This document shows, piece after piece, positions 17,705 through 25,546 of a stretch of 64,000 nucleotides of DNA. Source of the stretch: an uncultured Verrucomicrobiota bacterium (lineage in GTDB: Bacteria > Verrucomicrobiota > Verrucomicrobiia > Opitutales > Seribacteraceae); contig CACMBV010000009.1 in the NCBI GenBank assembly GCA_902612125.1, forward strand, positions 17,473-81,472, in the 5' to 3' direction. Positions within the stretch are counted from its first letter, which is position 1; every line of letters begins with the position of its first letter. Both the position numbers and the translations under genes were made by a program. A model generated the notes under the pieces. That model was not told where the DNA came from, made no database searches, and saw only the letters and a program-made list of their open reading frames with translations.

Positions 17705-17743
17705 GACCTATATCGCTAAGATAACAATATTACCGCAGATTAT

Positions 17744-18589
17744 TTAATTGCTTTCGCTCAAAAGCTCCAAAATTAGAAGGAAAAGATTTATAATATCGAG
17801 GTATATACTGACCGCAAGGTCTACAGCTGTACCCCAGGACTCGTCTCCCTGTACCATTGCTTTTTCGAGACGGTTGAAATCGTAAATAAGGTAAAAGGTG
17901 AAAATAATGATACCAATACCCGTCTGTATCATACTGAATGAACTGTCCTTGATCACCCATTCTTTTAATATGCGGACTATGACTAGACCCAGAAGAGCAA
18001 AAAAAAGAAAACTCCCCAAAAATCCAAAATCCGTGTCTGAGAAATAAACGATAGCTGCAGTCATGAATACAGATAGAGTGGTGGCGACCATGGCAAAAAA
18101 AACATTATTCTGCCATTTCTGTGAATAAGGATCCTTATCTTTGGATAGTACTTCCTCTTTAAATTGATTTTGAATTTTAATAAATTCTGGAGAATTATAT
18201 TCAAAAACCTTTTTGGGAGAATCCTCGAAGAAAAATATAGTTTTTTTGTTTTCATTGCCGCCCCAAAAACTTTTCTTCTTTTCCACCACCTTGCTCTTAA
18301 GACCGATTCTCTGACTGTACTTGCGAAACTTAAATCTTTCTCCAAACATGGTGATCGTTGGGCCCATGCTCCATCCTATGCAAAATGAAAAAGCAGCCAG
18401 AGCCAAGAGATTGGTGGGAAAATCATCGCGCTGTGAATAAACAATGAAAAGGGTCAGAAAGGTGCCACCGATGGTCAAAACAGCTTCCAATATGGTTTCG
18501 TATGCCTTATTTACACGGGCACCAATTGATGTAATCAGTAGCATTCCTCCCACAAGGAAAAATGTTTTGAAAAATAAGATATCGTTCAT
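17744..18589 (-). CDS. Bax inhibitor-1 (TMBIM/YccA) family membrane protein with long internal loop
   Basis: A 281-residue polytopic membrane protein with about seven hydrophobic segments. The C-terminal half is typical of the BI-1 family: LIYDFNRLEKA and SIYLDIINLFLLILELL carry the two aspartates that form the pH-sensing di-aspartyl pair in bacterial YetJ. Members are calcium-leak channels or stress-related proteins in the inner membrane. Between the third and fourth membrane segments there is a polar, Lys/Phe-rich stretch of about 75 residues (roughly 82-157). This is longer than the short loop I expect in this family and gives the protein a sizeable soluble domain. Single gene, convergent with the small membrane protein. 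Confidence 0.82.
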   Translation of the reverse strand: MNDILFFKTFFLVGGMLLITSIGARVNKAYETILEAVLTIGGTFLTLFIVYSQRDDFPTNLLALAAFSFCIGWSMGPTITMFGERFKFRKYSQRIGLKSKVVEKKKSFWGGNENKKTIFFFEDSPKKVFEYNSPEFIKIQNQFKEEVLSKDKDPYSQKWQNNVFFAMVATTLSVFMTAAIVYFSDTDFGFLGSFLFFALLGLVIVRILKEWVIKDSSFSMIQTGIGIIIFTFYLIYDFNRLEKAMVQGDESWGTAVDLAVSIYLDIINLFLLILELLSESN

Positions 18590-18971
18590 TTGTTAACACT
18601 CATCTGATTAAGAAAATTATTCAACAAATTATTTGATTAAATAATCAGATAGTATGATGGTGCAACTATTGCTTTTTCCTACTATGAGATCGGTCAAGCG
18701 AATCTTTTAAACAAGATTTTAAATAGGGACTGTTTTACTGATAGCTGAGGAATTTTAAGTGAATCAATAAGATAATACACTAATAACTAACAGTTAAATT
18801 TTAATACATCTAAAATTATTTCCACTTTGCATACACAAAATCTAAGGTTTTCGATGGGATTACAAAGGAACCACCATGTGGACCATCAAAGAGGAATTCC
18901 AATAATGAACACAAAATTTTTAAAGTACTTACGACTTAGTCCGAGCCACATGACCGCGGTTGTGAGATCAA
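18590..18971. other. 382-bp AT-rich intergenic region
   Basis: It lies between the BI-1 gene start and the end of the second PVC cytochrome gene, both on the minus strand, so it should contain the BI-1 promoter. I see AT-rich sequence with an imperfect palindrome around 18628-18652 but no convincing promoter pair or terminator. A 25-codon plus-strand frame near the right end is listed separately. Confidence 0.5.
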
Positions 18972-18982
18972 CTATTCGATGA
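18905..18982 (+). CDS. Possible 25-codon small ORF
   Basis: ATG at 18905 is preceded at a suitable distance by GAGGAATTCC (18891-18900), a good Shine-Dalgarno match. The frame runs 25 codons to a TGA, overlapping the 3' end of the convergent cytochrome gene by 11 bp. The predicted peptide begins MNTKFLKYLRLSPSHM and is basic. No homology is recognised. Such a short frame may be chance. Confidence 0.2.
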   Translation: MNTKFLKYLRLSPSHMTAVVRSTIR

Positions 18983-21815
18983 ATGTGACAGTTCCGTTTT
19001 CTCGAATCTTCTTGGTGTAAGTTTTTCCGTTAATTTTATACTTCAAATTAAGAACCTTGACCGTACCGCCTGCCGGGTCTTTGCCCGCAAGTTGATTATT
19101 GATGGCAAAATCGTATTGCCGGGAATCAAGCTGTTTTTGAATAACCTTACGAACATCCATTTGGCGTTTTGGGTTGTTTGCTTCCCCATATATCGCGCTG
19201 ATTATTTCAACCTGAAGCTTTTTAAGAGGGCGGAAGACCTTATGTTTGCGATCACCCCCTGATAAAAAATAGGCCATAAGATCCTTTAGCTCATCCGGGT
19301 TCATTGCATTAATTAAGCCGCCAGGCATCATGGACAGTTTTGAACCTCTTTTGGATGCGACTTGTGTTTTATCGATTTTGGTCAATTTCAGAGGATCAAG
19401 TGCGGATTGCACAACAGAATACTGATCATTCTCCTCTGCAACCACTCGGCCCATGACCAGTGATCCGTCCTTCATGGTTAATTCATGTTGTTCGAATTGT
19501 TCAGATACGATCCTGTTTGGGTGAATGGTTGATTCAAGAATAGATTTATAATCGCTGCGTTTGGCGAGGTTGGTGAGGTCAGGGCCCACACCTCCACCTT
19601 CCTGATCAAATCGGTGGCATGCTACGCATAAACCCGCAGAAAACATTTTCTTACCGTTAGCATAACTTCTGCCCACAAGGGGTTCTTTATTGAGGGCATC
19701 CAACGCAGAACCCACAGTCCATGCAACACCAGGGCCTTTTGCCTTGGGCAGTTTGGACAAATCCACGCTCTTAACTTCACCCATGAGGTATTGGAGTGCA
19801 ATACGATCTTTTTCAGGAACGGCGGCAATGGCAGACTCGCGAATTTTCTGGATGTATCCAGTAAACATATTTCCACCTTTTTTGGTCATAAGGGTTTGGA
19901 GTTCACTAAGATATGACTTTCGGTGATCCATGGTCCATCCAGTGCGCACATCCTTAAGACAAAAGAGAAAATGAATGTTTAGAACATTGGGAGCTACCTC
20001 TTCCTGCATGCTGCTAAGAATTTTACCTCCATACCCGGCATGTCTTTTCATGATCGAAACATCGTAGTCGGGAATCTTAGCCTTGGTTGTTTTCATCAAG
20101 GCTATGGTTTTCTTGACCACGGAAGGGTGATCCAGGTAGCAAAGCAGGCGACATAGTTCTTCGTTAAGGTTATCGTCATTAGCCGGGAAGAGGGGATCGA
20201 GTTGTTTACCCATGGCTTCGACCTGCTTTGGATCAGGCATGCCGCTTCTACTCATAATGACCGAGTAGGTACGAAGGAGGGCAAGTTTGCCAGTTTTGTC
20301 TAAATCTTTGAAATTGATCTGTAATAGCCTGTCTATACTTGGTTTAGCACTTCCCTTCAAATCGCAGCGGGCCAGTCCCAGTAACGCATGAATGGCCGCT
20401 AAGTCATTCTTTTCCGAGTATGCCTTGCTTGCCCAGGATTTTGGATCCTGCCATTCCATGGCAATACGGGCGGCATAACGGATATGATAATCTTTGCTCC
20501 CCAAGTGATCCCATACCTCTTGCAAAGCTTTAGGATTTGGTTTGCCGTGAAATTTTTCGATCATCCGACGGGTTGCACGGGCTTTTGCATGTACGCTGGT
20601 GGTATCCAATTTGGATAATTTGGTAGCGGAGTTTCCAGTGTAGGAAATTCGATAAAGGCGGGATTGTCCGCCGCGCCCACCGACACAGAAGTACATATTG
20701 CCATCCGGGCCGATATCCACATCTGTTAGAGCAAGTGAGCCATTATTGTTTGAAATAAATTCCCTTTTCTCTCCAATGTAAGATGATCCATTTGGTTTGA
20801 GGTGGATTGAATACATGGTGGCAAATGTCCAATCGCAAATGAATAAAGCATTACGATAATGGGTGGGGAAATTTGCATTGGTTCCAGCAATAACTCCTGT
20901 TGGAGACCCGGGGCCAATATCAATCACCGAACCGATCGTATCGGGATAGTATTTACGCCATTTTTTGGAGGTTGCCCGCCATCCGCTTTCACCGCCTGAG
21001 ATGGCATGATTAATTCGGGTGGGCCGATACCATGGAGCTCCGATGTCCCATTCCATATCGGCATCGTATACGAAAAGTTCTCCATCCCGATTTAGGGCAA
21101 AATCGCAAGGGTTTCTATACCCCATTGTAATTATTTCCCGATTTTTCCCATCCGGACTCATTTTCATAACCCATCCACCGGGGGCCTTTCCATGAGACAT
21201 ATGTCCATAGGCATAATTTTGCAAAAGCACATCGTCTTTCCAATTTGCGGGGATTCTTGAATTGAGAAATTGTGGTGGTCTGGTGGCATTTCCAGCGATT
21301 ACATATATGCTTTTTCCGTCCGGGGACACAATGATGGAGTGAGGACCGTGCTCTCCGCCACCAGCCATTTCGGCGAGGAATTCCGTGGGGCCCAGGGTTC
21401 CGTCAGGCAGTACTTTGGCACGGGTGAGTTGGCGGTTACCCATCATGTAAAGGTGGTCAAAGGCGTAGAGCATGCCATACAGGGAAGAAGCAACATTCAG
21501 CTTGCTGATTTTGCTTTCATCTAATTTTTGCCCGCGCGGCGGGATATCTACAATGAATGTACCTGCTTTTTGCTGATCGGAAACGGTAAGCCGGCCTTTC
21601 TCATCAAACGCCATGGCTATCCATGAACCGAATTTTGTCTTATCCACTTCGTAAACCAAGTCGACTTCGAAACCCGGGGGTACATGTAGACCGGTTGATG
21701 AATCTACGATCGGTTTTTTAATCGGCGGAACAAAGTAATTACCCAATGCAAAGCAGATGGGAAGAAAGAAGACGACTGTGGTTGTTACGGATCTTTTCAT
21801 CACGGATATAAACAA
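18972..21815 (-). CDS. PVC-type CxxCH haem-binding dehydrogenase-like protein
   Basis: A 947-residue exported protein; the likely start is the Met at residue 6 (21800), which begins a clean signal peptide. Residues ~40-400 form a glucose/sorbosone-dehydrogenase-like beta-propeller (GYRNPCDFALNRDGELFVYD, DVDIGPDGNMYFCVGG). A helical region follows, then a mono-haem cytochrome motif CVACH at C730-H734 with EGGGVGPDLTNLAKR. The C-terminal ~70 residues are unassigned. It probably oxidises an organic substrate outside the cytoplasm and passes electrons through the haem; the substrate is unknown. It is the last gene of the long minus-strand catabolic block, 105 bp after the esterase gene, and is only loosely related to the copy at 6417-9851. 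Confidence 0.86.
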   Translation of the reverse strand: MFISVMKRSVTTTVVFFLPICFALGNYFVPPIKKPIVDSSTGLHVPPGFEVDLVYEVDKTKFGSWIAMAFDEKGRLTVSDQQKAGTFIVDIPPRGQKLDESKISKLNVASSLYGMLYAFDHLYMMGNRQLTRAKVLPDGTLGPTEFLAEMAGGGEHGPHSIIVSPDGKSIYVIAGNATRPPQFLNSRIPANWKDDVLLQNYAYGHMSHGKAPGGWVMKMSPDGKNREIITMGYRNPCDFALNRDGELFVYDADMEWDIGAPWYRPTRINHAISGGESGWRATSKKWRKYYPDTIGSVIDIGPGSPTGVIAGTNANFPTHYRNALFICDWTFATMYSIHLKPNGSSYIGEKREFISNNNGSLALTDVDIGPDGNMYFCVGGRGGQSRLYRISYTGNSATKLSKLDTTSVHAKARATRRMIEKFHGKPNPKALQEVWDHLGSKDYHIRYAARIAMEWQDPKSWASKAYSEKNDLAAIHALLGLARCDLKGSAKPSIDRLLQINFKDLDKTGKLALLRTYSVIMSRSGMPDPKQVEAMGKQLDPLFPANDDNLNEELCRLLCYLDHPSVVKKTIALMKTTKAKIPDYDVSIMKRHAGYGGKILSSMQEEVAPNVLNIHFLFCLKDVRTGWTMDHRKSYLSELQTLMTKKGGNMFTGYIQKIRESAIAAVPEKDRIALQYLMGEVKSVDLSKLPKAKGPGVAWTVGSALDALNKEPLVGRSYANGKKMFSAGLCVACHRFDQEGGGVGPDLTNLAKRSDYKSILESTIHPNRIVSEQFEQHELTMKDGSLVMGRVVAEENDQYSVVQSALDPLKLTKIDKTQVASKRGSKLSMMPGGLINAMNPDELKDLMAYFLSGGDRKHKVFRPLKKLQVEIISAIYGEANNPKRQMDVRKVIQKQLDSRQYDFAINNQLAGKDPAGGTVKVLNLKYKINGKTYTKKIRENGTVTFIE

Positions 21816-21920
21816 ATGTGAGAGAGAAAACTGAAGTAATTCTAATTTAATAATTTTATTGTAAAAGCCTAAACCGTTAAGTGAGGAAGATTTCCTAGGG
21901 AAGAAAGGGATTATGTTTTA

Positions 21921-22796
21921 TCATTTGAAAAATAATTCTTGGAGAAATTGCGCTCTCGTTAGTGATGGCGTCTCGTGTTCCTTGACTTGCAGATGGCAGT
22001 GGATCGCAACAGATTCGCATTTTTCCTTAAGGAGACGGCCAAAGCCAGCGTGATGAATGCCGTCTCCCATGATTACGGGGACTGGATCTGGTTTTCCATA
22101 GCTGAGAAAAACGGGAGGATCATCCTTGGAAACATGGGTTATGGGAGAGCATTCCAGTGAAAGTGCTTTGTATTTACCCCAGTTGTCCATAAGGTCTTCA
22201 ATACTTTTTGCTCCCACGGTTTTCCAAATCATTCCATGCTGAACGCACGCTGGACCAATCTTTTTTTCGAGAAGAAATGGATCGAGAGTTGTTTGCCCGC
22301 CCATGGCAACCGCCCCGCAAACCCGTGATGATTGCCGGAGGACTGAATCCTTGCTTTGGGGATCAGCCAAATCATCGTGATAAGCAAGCCACAGGCTGGA
22401 AGCCGCCCCTGCGGACCCACCGGTAACCGCAATGCGGTTGGGATCAAAATTCCAATCACTTGCTTTTGTTCTTAAAAATTGAATCGCTCTGGCTGCGTCA
22501 TGTACGGCAGCGGGCAGGAGTTCTACCCCAGCAAGACGATAGTCGATCGAGGCAAAGCTGTATCCATGTTTAAGCTCATTTGCATTAGCCTTTTCGTGTT
22601 TCTTTCCGCCCAACCAGCCTCCTCCATGGATATGCACCAGCAGAGGAGCTGGGTTTTGGGATTCAATTTTCCAAAAGTTCAGGGTCATATCCTCATGTGG
22701 TCCATAGGAAACCTGCTTATAGGTAGGATCTACTTTTTGGGCTAGGACAGAAAAAGCGAGGAAAAGAGAAAAAGAGAAATACAAAAAAGTTTTCAT
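21921..22796 (-). CDS. Secreted alpha/beta hydrolase (esterase/lipase family)
   Basis: A 291-residue protein with a signal peptide (MKTFLYFSFSLFLAFSVLAQ). It has the hormone-sensitive-lipase-like features HIHGGGWLGG (oxyanion hole) and VTGGSAGAAS (nucleophile elbow, GGSAG). The acid residue is plausibly in SYGKPDPVP and the histidine in IHHAGFG. Such BD-FAE/Aes-type esterases in PVC bacteria often remove acetyl or feruloyl groups from polysaccharides. Its ATG overlaps the stop of the upstream UDP-sugar pyrophosphorylase gene by 4 bp (22793-22796), so translation is likely coupled even though the two products act in different compartments. Confidence 0.85.
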   Translation of the reverse strand: MKTFLYFSFSLFLAFSVLAQKVDPTYKQVSYGPHEDMTLNFWKIESQNPAPLLVHIHGGGWLGGKKHEKANANELKHGYSFASIDYRLAGVELLPAAVHDAARAIQFLRTKASDWNFDPNRIAVTGGSAGAASSLWLAYHDDLADPQSKDSVLRQSSRVCGAVAMGGQTTLDPFLLEKKIGPACVQHGMIWKTVGAKSIEDLMDNWGKYKALSLECSPITHVSKDDPPVFLSYGKPDPVPVIMGDGIHHAGFGRLLKEKCESVAIHCHLQVKEHETPSLTRAQFLQELFFK

Positions 22797-24163
22797 ACGG
22801 AGAATTTAGTCAGGTATATTTTATCTTCCGTTAAATCTTCCTCCTGCAGATCGATTTTTTCAGTATCCACAAAAGAGGGATAGGAGCGGGGACATATTTC
22901 GATCGTGGTATTTTCAGGGATGGATAAATTATGTTGTGAGAGCCATCTATGGGCTTTTTTAATCTGGTCCTCCATGGAACTTTCCAGTGAATCAACCCCG
23001 GTCTTATTCTTTACCGGGGAAAACTCTTCCCGCCGGTCAGCTTCCAGAATTAATGGATTTTTAGCCATTGGCAGGGCATCGAAAACAAAGGTTTCAAATT
23101 TCACTGCGTTTGGTTCATGCGGCTCGATCAGCTCACCCTTCTCATTGATGAAAGAGACCTTTTTTTCAGCCCGATGGTAAGGCAGTTTATTTTCGCCACG
23201 GGCAAATTGCTCAATGAAGTCGCACCGCAGAACATGAATAGCCGGACTTCCCGCCCGGTATTTGATACGGCCATCGTCTTCCGTCTCAAGTGCTTTTTCC
23301 TCCGGGAGATCTGAGTATTCGATTATGGTAACCCGATCGCCGATCGAAACGAAGTTGCCCAATTTTTCAAACGGCCCGGTTTTGGTCAGGGACCGGCTCG
23401 ACATATCTGATTTTTGAAGGTCATGCAGTCCGATAAATAAAGGGTTGAGTATGGTCACCAATGGATTATCGACCTGAAAATAGGAGACATGCTCAATACC
23501 TCTTTTTGCCATGTCGGCAATGGATCCGGAATCAATCAAAGCCTTGAGGGAACCGCCATGTCCATTGGGGGATAGGGCGAGACTATCCATCGAAGCCAGG
23601 AGCAGGTTACCCTCGAAATCAGTGGCGGGCATGACGCCTTGAGCAAAAAAGCGGAGATTTTCTTCACCAAGTCCGTAAAAATTGTTTTCCCTGAAGTGGG
23701 TGACCGTGGCATGCAAATTTAAAGGACTGCACATGATATACCATGGAATGATTATCTCATATTTTTCAGAGAGCCCGAGAATTTGCTCCGCAAATAGTTG
23801 AAAGAGTGTCTTCTTTTTGATGGGGGTGACCGGTAAGGTTCCTTTGGGCCCATCATAGCCAAGTCGGGTACCCTGTCCGCCTGCCACGGTGAATGCAGCC
23901 GTTTTACCCGCCCGAATCAGGCTTTCGCCATGCTGGTAAGCTTTTTTATAGAGCTCGTTCTGTTCGGTAGATTCCGGAAGCAGCGGGAAATAAGTAGCGG
24001 GGCCATAATCCTTGGGCAATCCAATTTCGTTTTTGTTAAAAATGCATTCCTCCAAGGCTGATTCTAGCTCGCTCCAGTCCAACTCCTCAACTTGTTTGGC
24101 AAGATGGGGGCTTTGGGAAGAGAGCTTAAACATCCGTTGCTTATTCTTTTCAATTATGTCCAT
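22793..24163 (-). CDS. UDP-sugar pyrophosphorylase, UDPGP/UAP type
   Basis: A 456-residue cytosolic nucleotidyltransferase of the eukaryote-like UDPGP family. The nucleotide-binding signature AGGQGTRLGYDGPKGTLPV starts near residue 94. Downstream blocks include IPWYIMCSP, a FAQGVMPATD segment, PNGHGG, and QVDNPL, as in UDP-N-acetylhexosamine pyrophosphorylases. It would make UDP-GlcNAc, or another UDP-sugar, from UTP and the sugar 1-phosphate. The exact sugar cannot be read from the sequence. glmM, which makes glucosamine-1-phosphate, lies elsewhere in the window (61436-62776). The upstream gap (24164-24277) contains a perfect 7-bp hairpin. Its 3' end overlaps the esterase start. Confidence 0.85.
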   Translation of the reverse strand: MDIIEKNKQRMFKLSSQSPHLAKQVEELDWSELESALEECIFNKNEIGLPKDYGPATYFPLLPESTEQNELYKKAYQHGESLIRAGKTAAFTVAGGQGTRLGYDGPKGTLPVTPIKKKTLFQLFAEQILGLSEKYEIIIPWYIMCSPLNLHATVTHFRENNFYGLGEENLRFFAQGVMPATDFEGNLLLASMDSLALSPNGHGGSLKALIDSGSIADMAKRGIEHVSYFQVDNPLVTILNPLFIGLHDLQKSDMSSRSLTKTGPFEKLGNFVSIGDRVTIIEYSDLPEEKALETEDDGRIKYRAGSPAIHVLRCDFIEQFARGENKLPYHRAEKKVSFINEKGELIEPHEPNAVKFETFVFDALPMAKNPLILEADRREEFSPVKNKTGVDSLESSMEDQIKKAHRWLSQHNLSIPENTTIEICPRSYPSFVDTEKIDLQEEDLTEDKIYLTKFSV

Positions 24164-24185
24164 AGTGATAACCTACCCATACTGC

Positions 24186-24204
24186 TTGCCAGACGCACTG
24201 GCAA
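24186..24204. repeat. Perfect 7-bp hairpin upstream of the UDP-sugar pyrophosphorylase gene
   Basis: TTGCCAG (24186-24192) and CTGGCAA (24198-24204) form an inverted repeat with a 5-base loop in the 114-bp gap between the DUF1501 gene and the pyrophosphorylase gene, both on the minus strand. There is no T-run on the minus-strand exit side, so it is not a canonical terminator; it could be an operator or an attenuating stem. Confidence 0.35.
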
Positions 24205-24277
24205 ATGCATCTAATTCAAAATATGGTGATCGTTTTTCGAAAAATACCCGTAACCTGAGTGGCAATTATTCATCAAA

Positions 24278-25546
24278 CTAGGCAAGTAGGTTCAGCTGGG
24301 GTTTTCCCTTATGAGCGACGGTGAAAGGTCGTACGGTTGGGCTATACATAACATAGTCTGTTGGAATTCCCAAGGCATGGGCAATGGTTGCATTAAAATC
24401 AGGAATTGTCATCGAACCTTCCAAAACCTCCTCTGCTCCTTCGGAAGTCTTTCCGTGAACATAACCTCCCTTGAATCCTCCTCCAGCCAAGACGCTGGTG
24501 AATGCCTGGGGGTAATGATCTCGCCCCACATTTTGATTGATTTTGGGAGTCCTTCCAAACTCGGTGGTTAAGACAACCACTGTATCTTTCAACTTACCTA
24601 TTTTCTCCAGGTCATCGAGCAATGCAGCCACTGCCTGATCCATGGTATGGCACAACTCCGGAAGGGTGGTGAAATTATTTTGATGAGTGTCCCATCCGCC
24701 ATAACTGACTTCCACGGTGCGGACATTTCTTTCCACCAGCCTACGGGCAAGCAGGCATCCCTGTCCAAAAGGCTCCGTGCCATAGCGCTCTTTGGTTTTT
24801 GTGTCTTCTTTATGAATATTAAATGCTTCAAGATCCGGGCTTTCCATTAAGCGCACTGCATCCGCATACATATGACCATAGGCACGGATAGGTTTCGAAT
24901 GGTACCGTTTGAGAAATTCCGCATCAATGTCCGTGGTTAAATTAAGCCTCCTCTCGAAGCGTGATTTGTTGACCATGGCTCTTGCGTACTTAAGCCCGGA
25001 TTGAGGTTCATTGATGGCCAAGGGTTCAAATTCGGGCTCAAAAAATCCTCCGCTTCCATGGAAGCGGCTCTCTTTTCCTACAAATACGGAAGCGGGTAAA
25101 GTGGGATTAAGTTTGCCACTGAATTTATGATACCAAGCCCCTATTCCGGGATGCCTTATGGTTGCCCGCTGTTGGTAGCTCGTATGCATGAAATAATTAC
25201 CTTTTTCGTGGTCACCGGCGGTAGAAGTGAGGGAATTCACGATGCAAAGTTTATCGGTATGCCTAGCTAGATTGGGTAAATGACTTGATATTTGAATGCC
25301 ATCGACATTGGTGTCTACTGGGCGCGTGGATCCTTGGTTTTCATGACCAGTTTTTAAATCAAAAGTATCAATATGGCTCATGCCCCCTTCCATGTAGAGA
25401 TAGATGAGTTGTTTATCTGAACTTGCGAGAGGCGGACTTGACTCTTTGGTTCCAACTGATCCAAAGCAGTTACTGGCGGAGACACCAAGAAAGGTACCTG
25501 CAGCTAATTCCATGAAGCGACGTCGATTGTAATCTGATTTTATCAT
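24278..25546 (-). CDS. DUF1501 protein, Tat-exported (alkaline-phosphatase-fold, sulfatase-like)
   Basis: About 422 residues from ATG 25546. I chose this start because it overlaps the upstream stop as ATGA (25546-25543) and places the twin-arginine signal YNRRRFMELAAGTFLG near the N-terminus; the frame is open a further 13 codons. The mature protein is a DUF1501 member: YLYMEGGMSHIDTFDLK, then SYGGWDTHQNNF and VVLTTEFGRTPKIN, with repeated Asp/His that resemble the metal ligands of the alkaline phosphatase superfamily. DUF1501 genes are characteristic of Planctomycetes and Verrucomicrobia and nearly always follow a DUF1549/DUF1553 gene, as here. The function of the pair is not established. 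Confidence 0.88.
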   Translation of the reverse strand: MIKSDYNRRRFMELAAGTFLGVSASNCFGSVGTKESSPPLASSDKQLIYLYMEGGMSHIDTFDLKTGHENQGSTRPVDTNVDGIQISSHLPNLARHTDKLCIVNSLTSTAGDHEKGNYFMHTSYQQRATIRHPGIGAWYHKFSGKLNPTLPASVFVGKESRFHGSGGFFEPEFEPLAINEPQSGLKYARAMVNKSRFERRLNLTTDIDAEFLKRYHSKPIRAYGHMYADAVRLMESPDLEAFNIHKEDTKTKERYGTEPFGQGCLLARRLVERNVRTVEVSYGGWDTHQNNFTTLPELCHTMDQAVAALLDDLEKIGKLKDTVVVLTTEFGRTPKINQNVGRDHYPQAFTSVLAGGGFKGGYVHGKTSEGAEEVLEGSMTIPDFNATIAHALGIPTDYVMYSPTVRPFTVAHKGKPQLNLLA

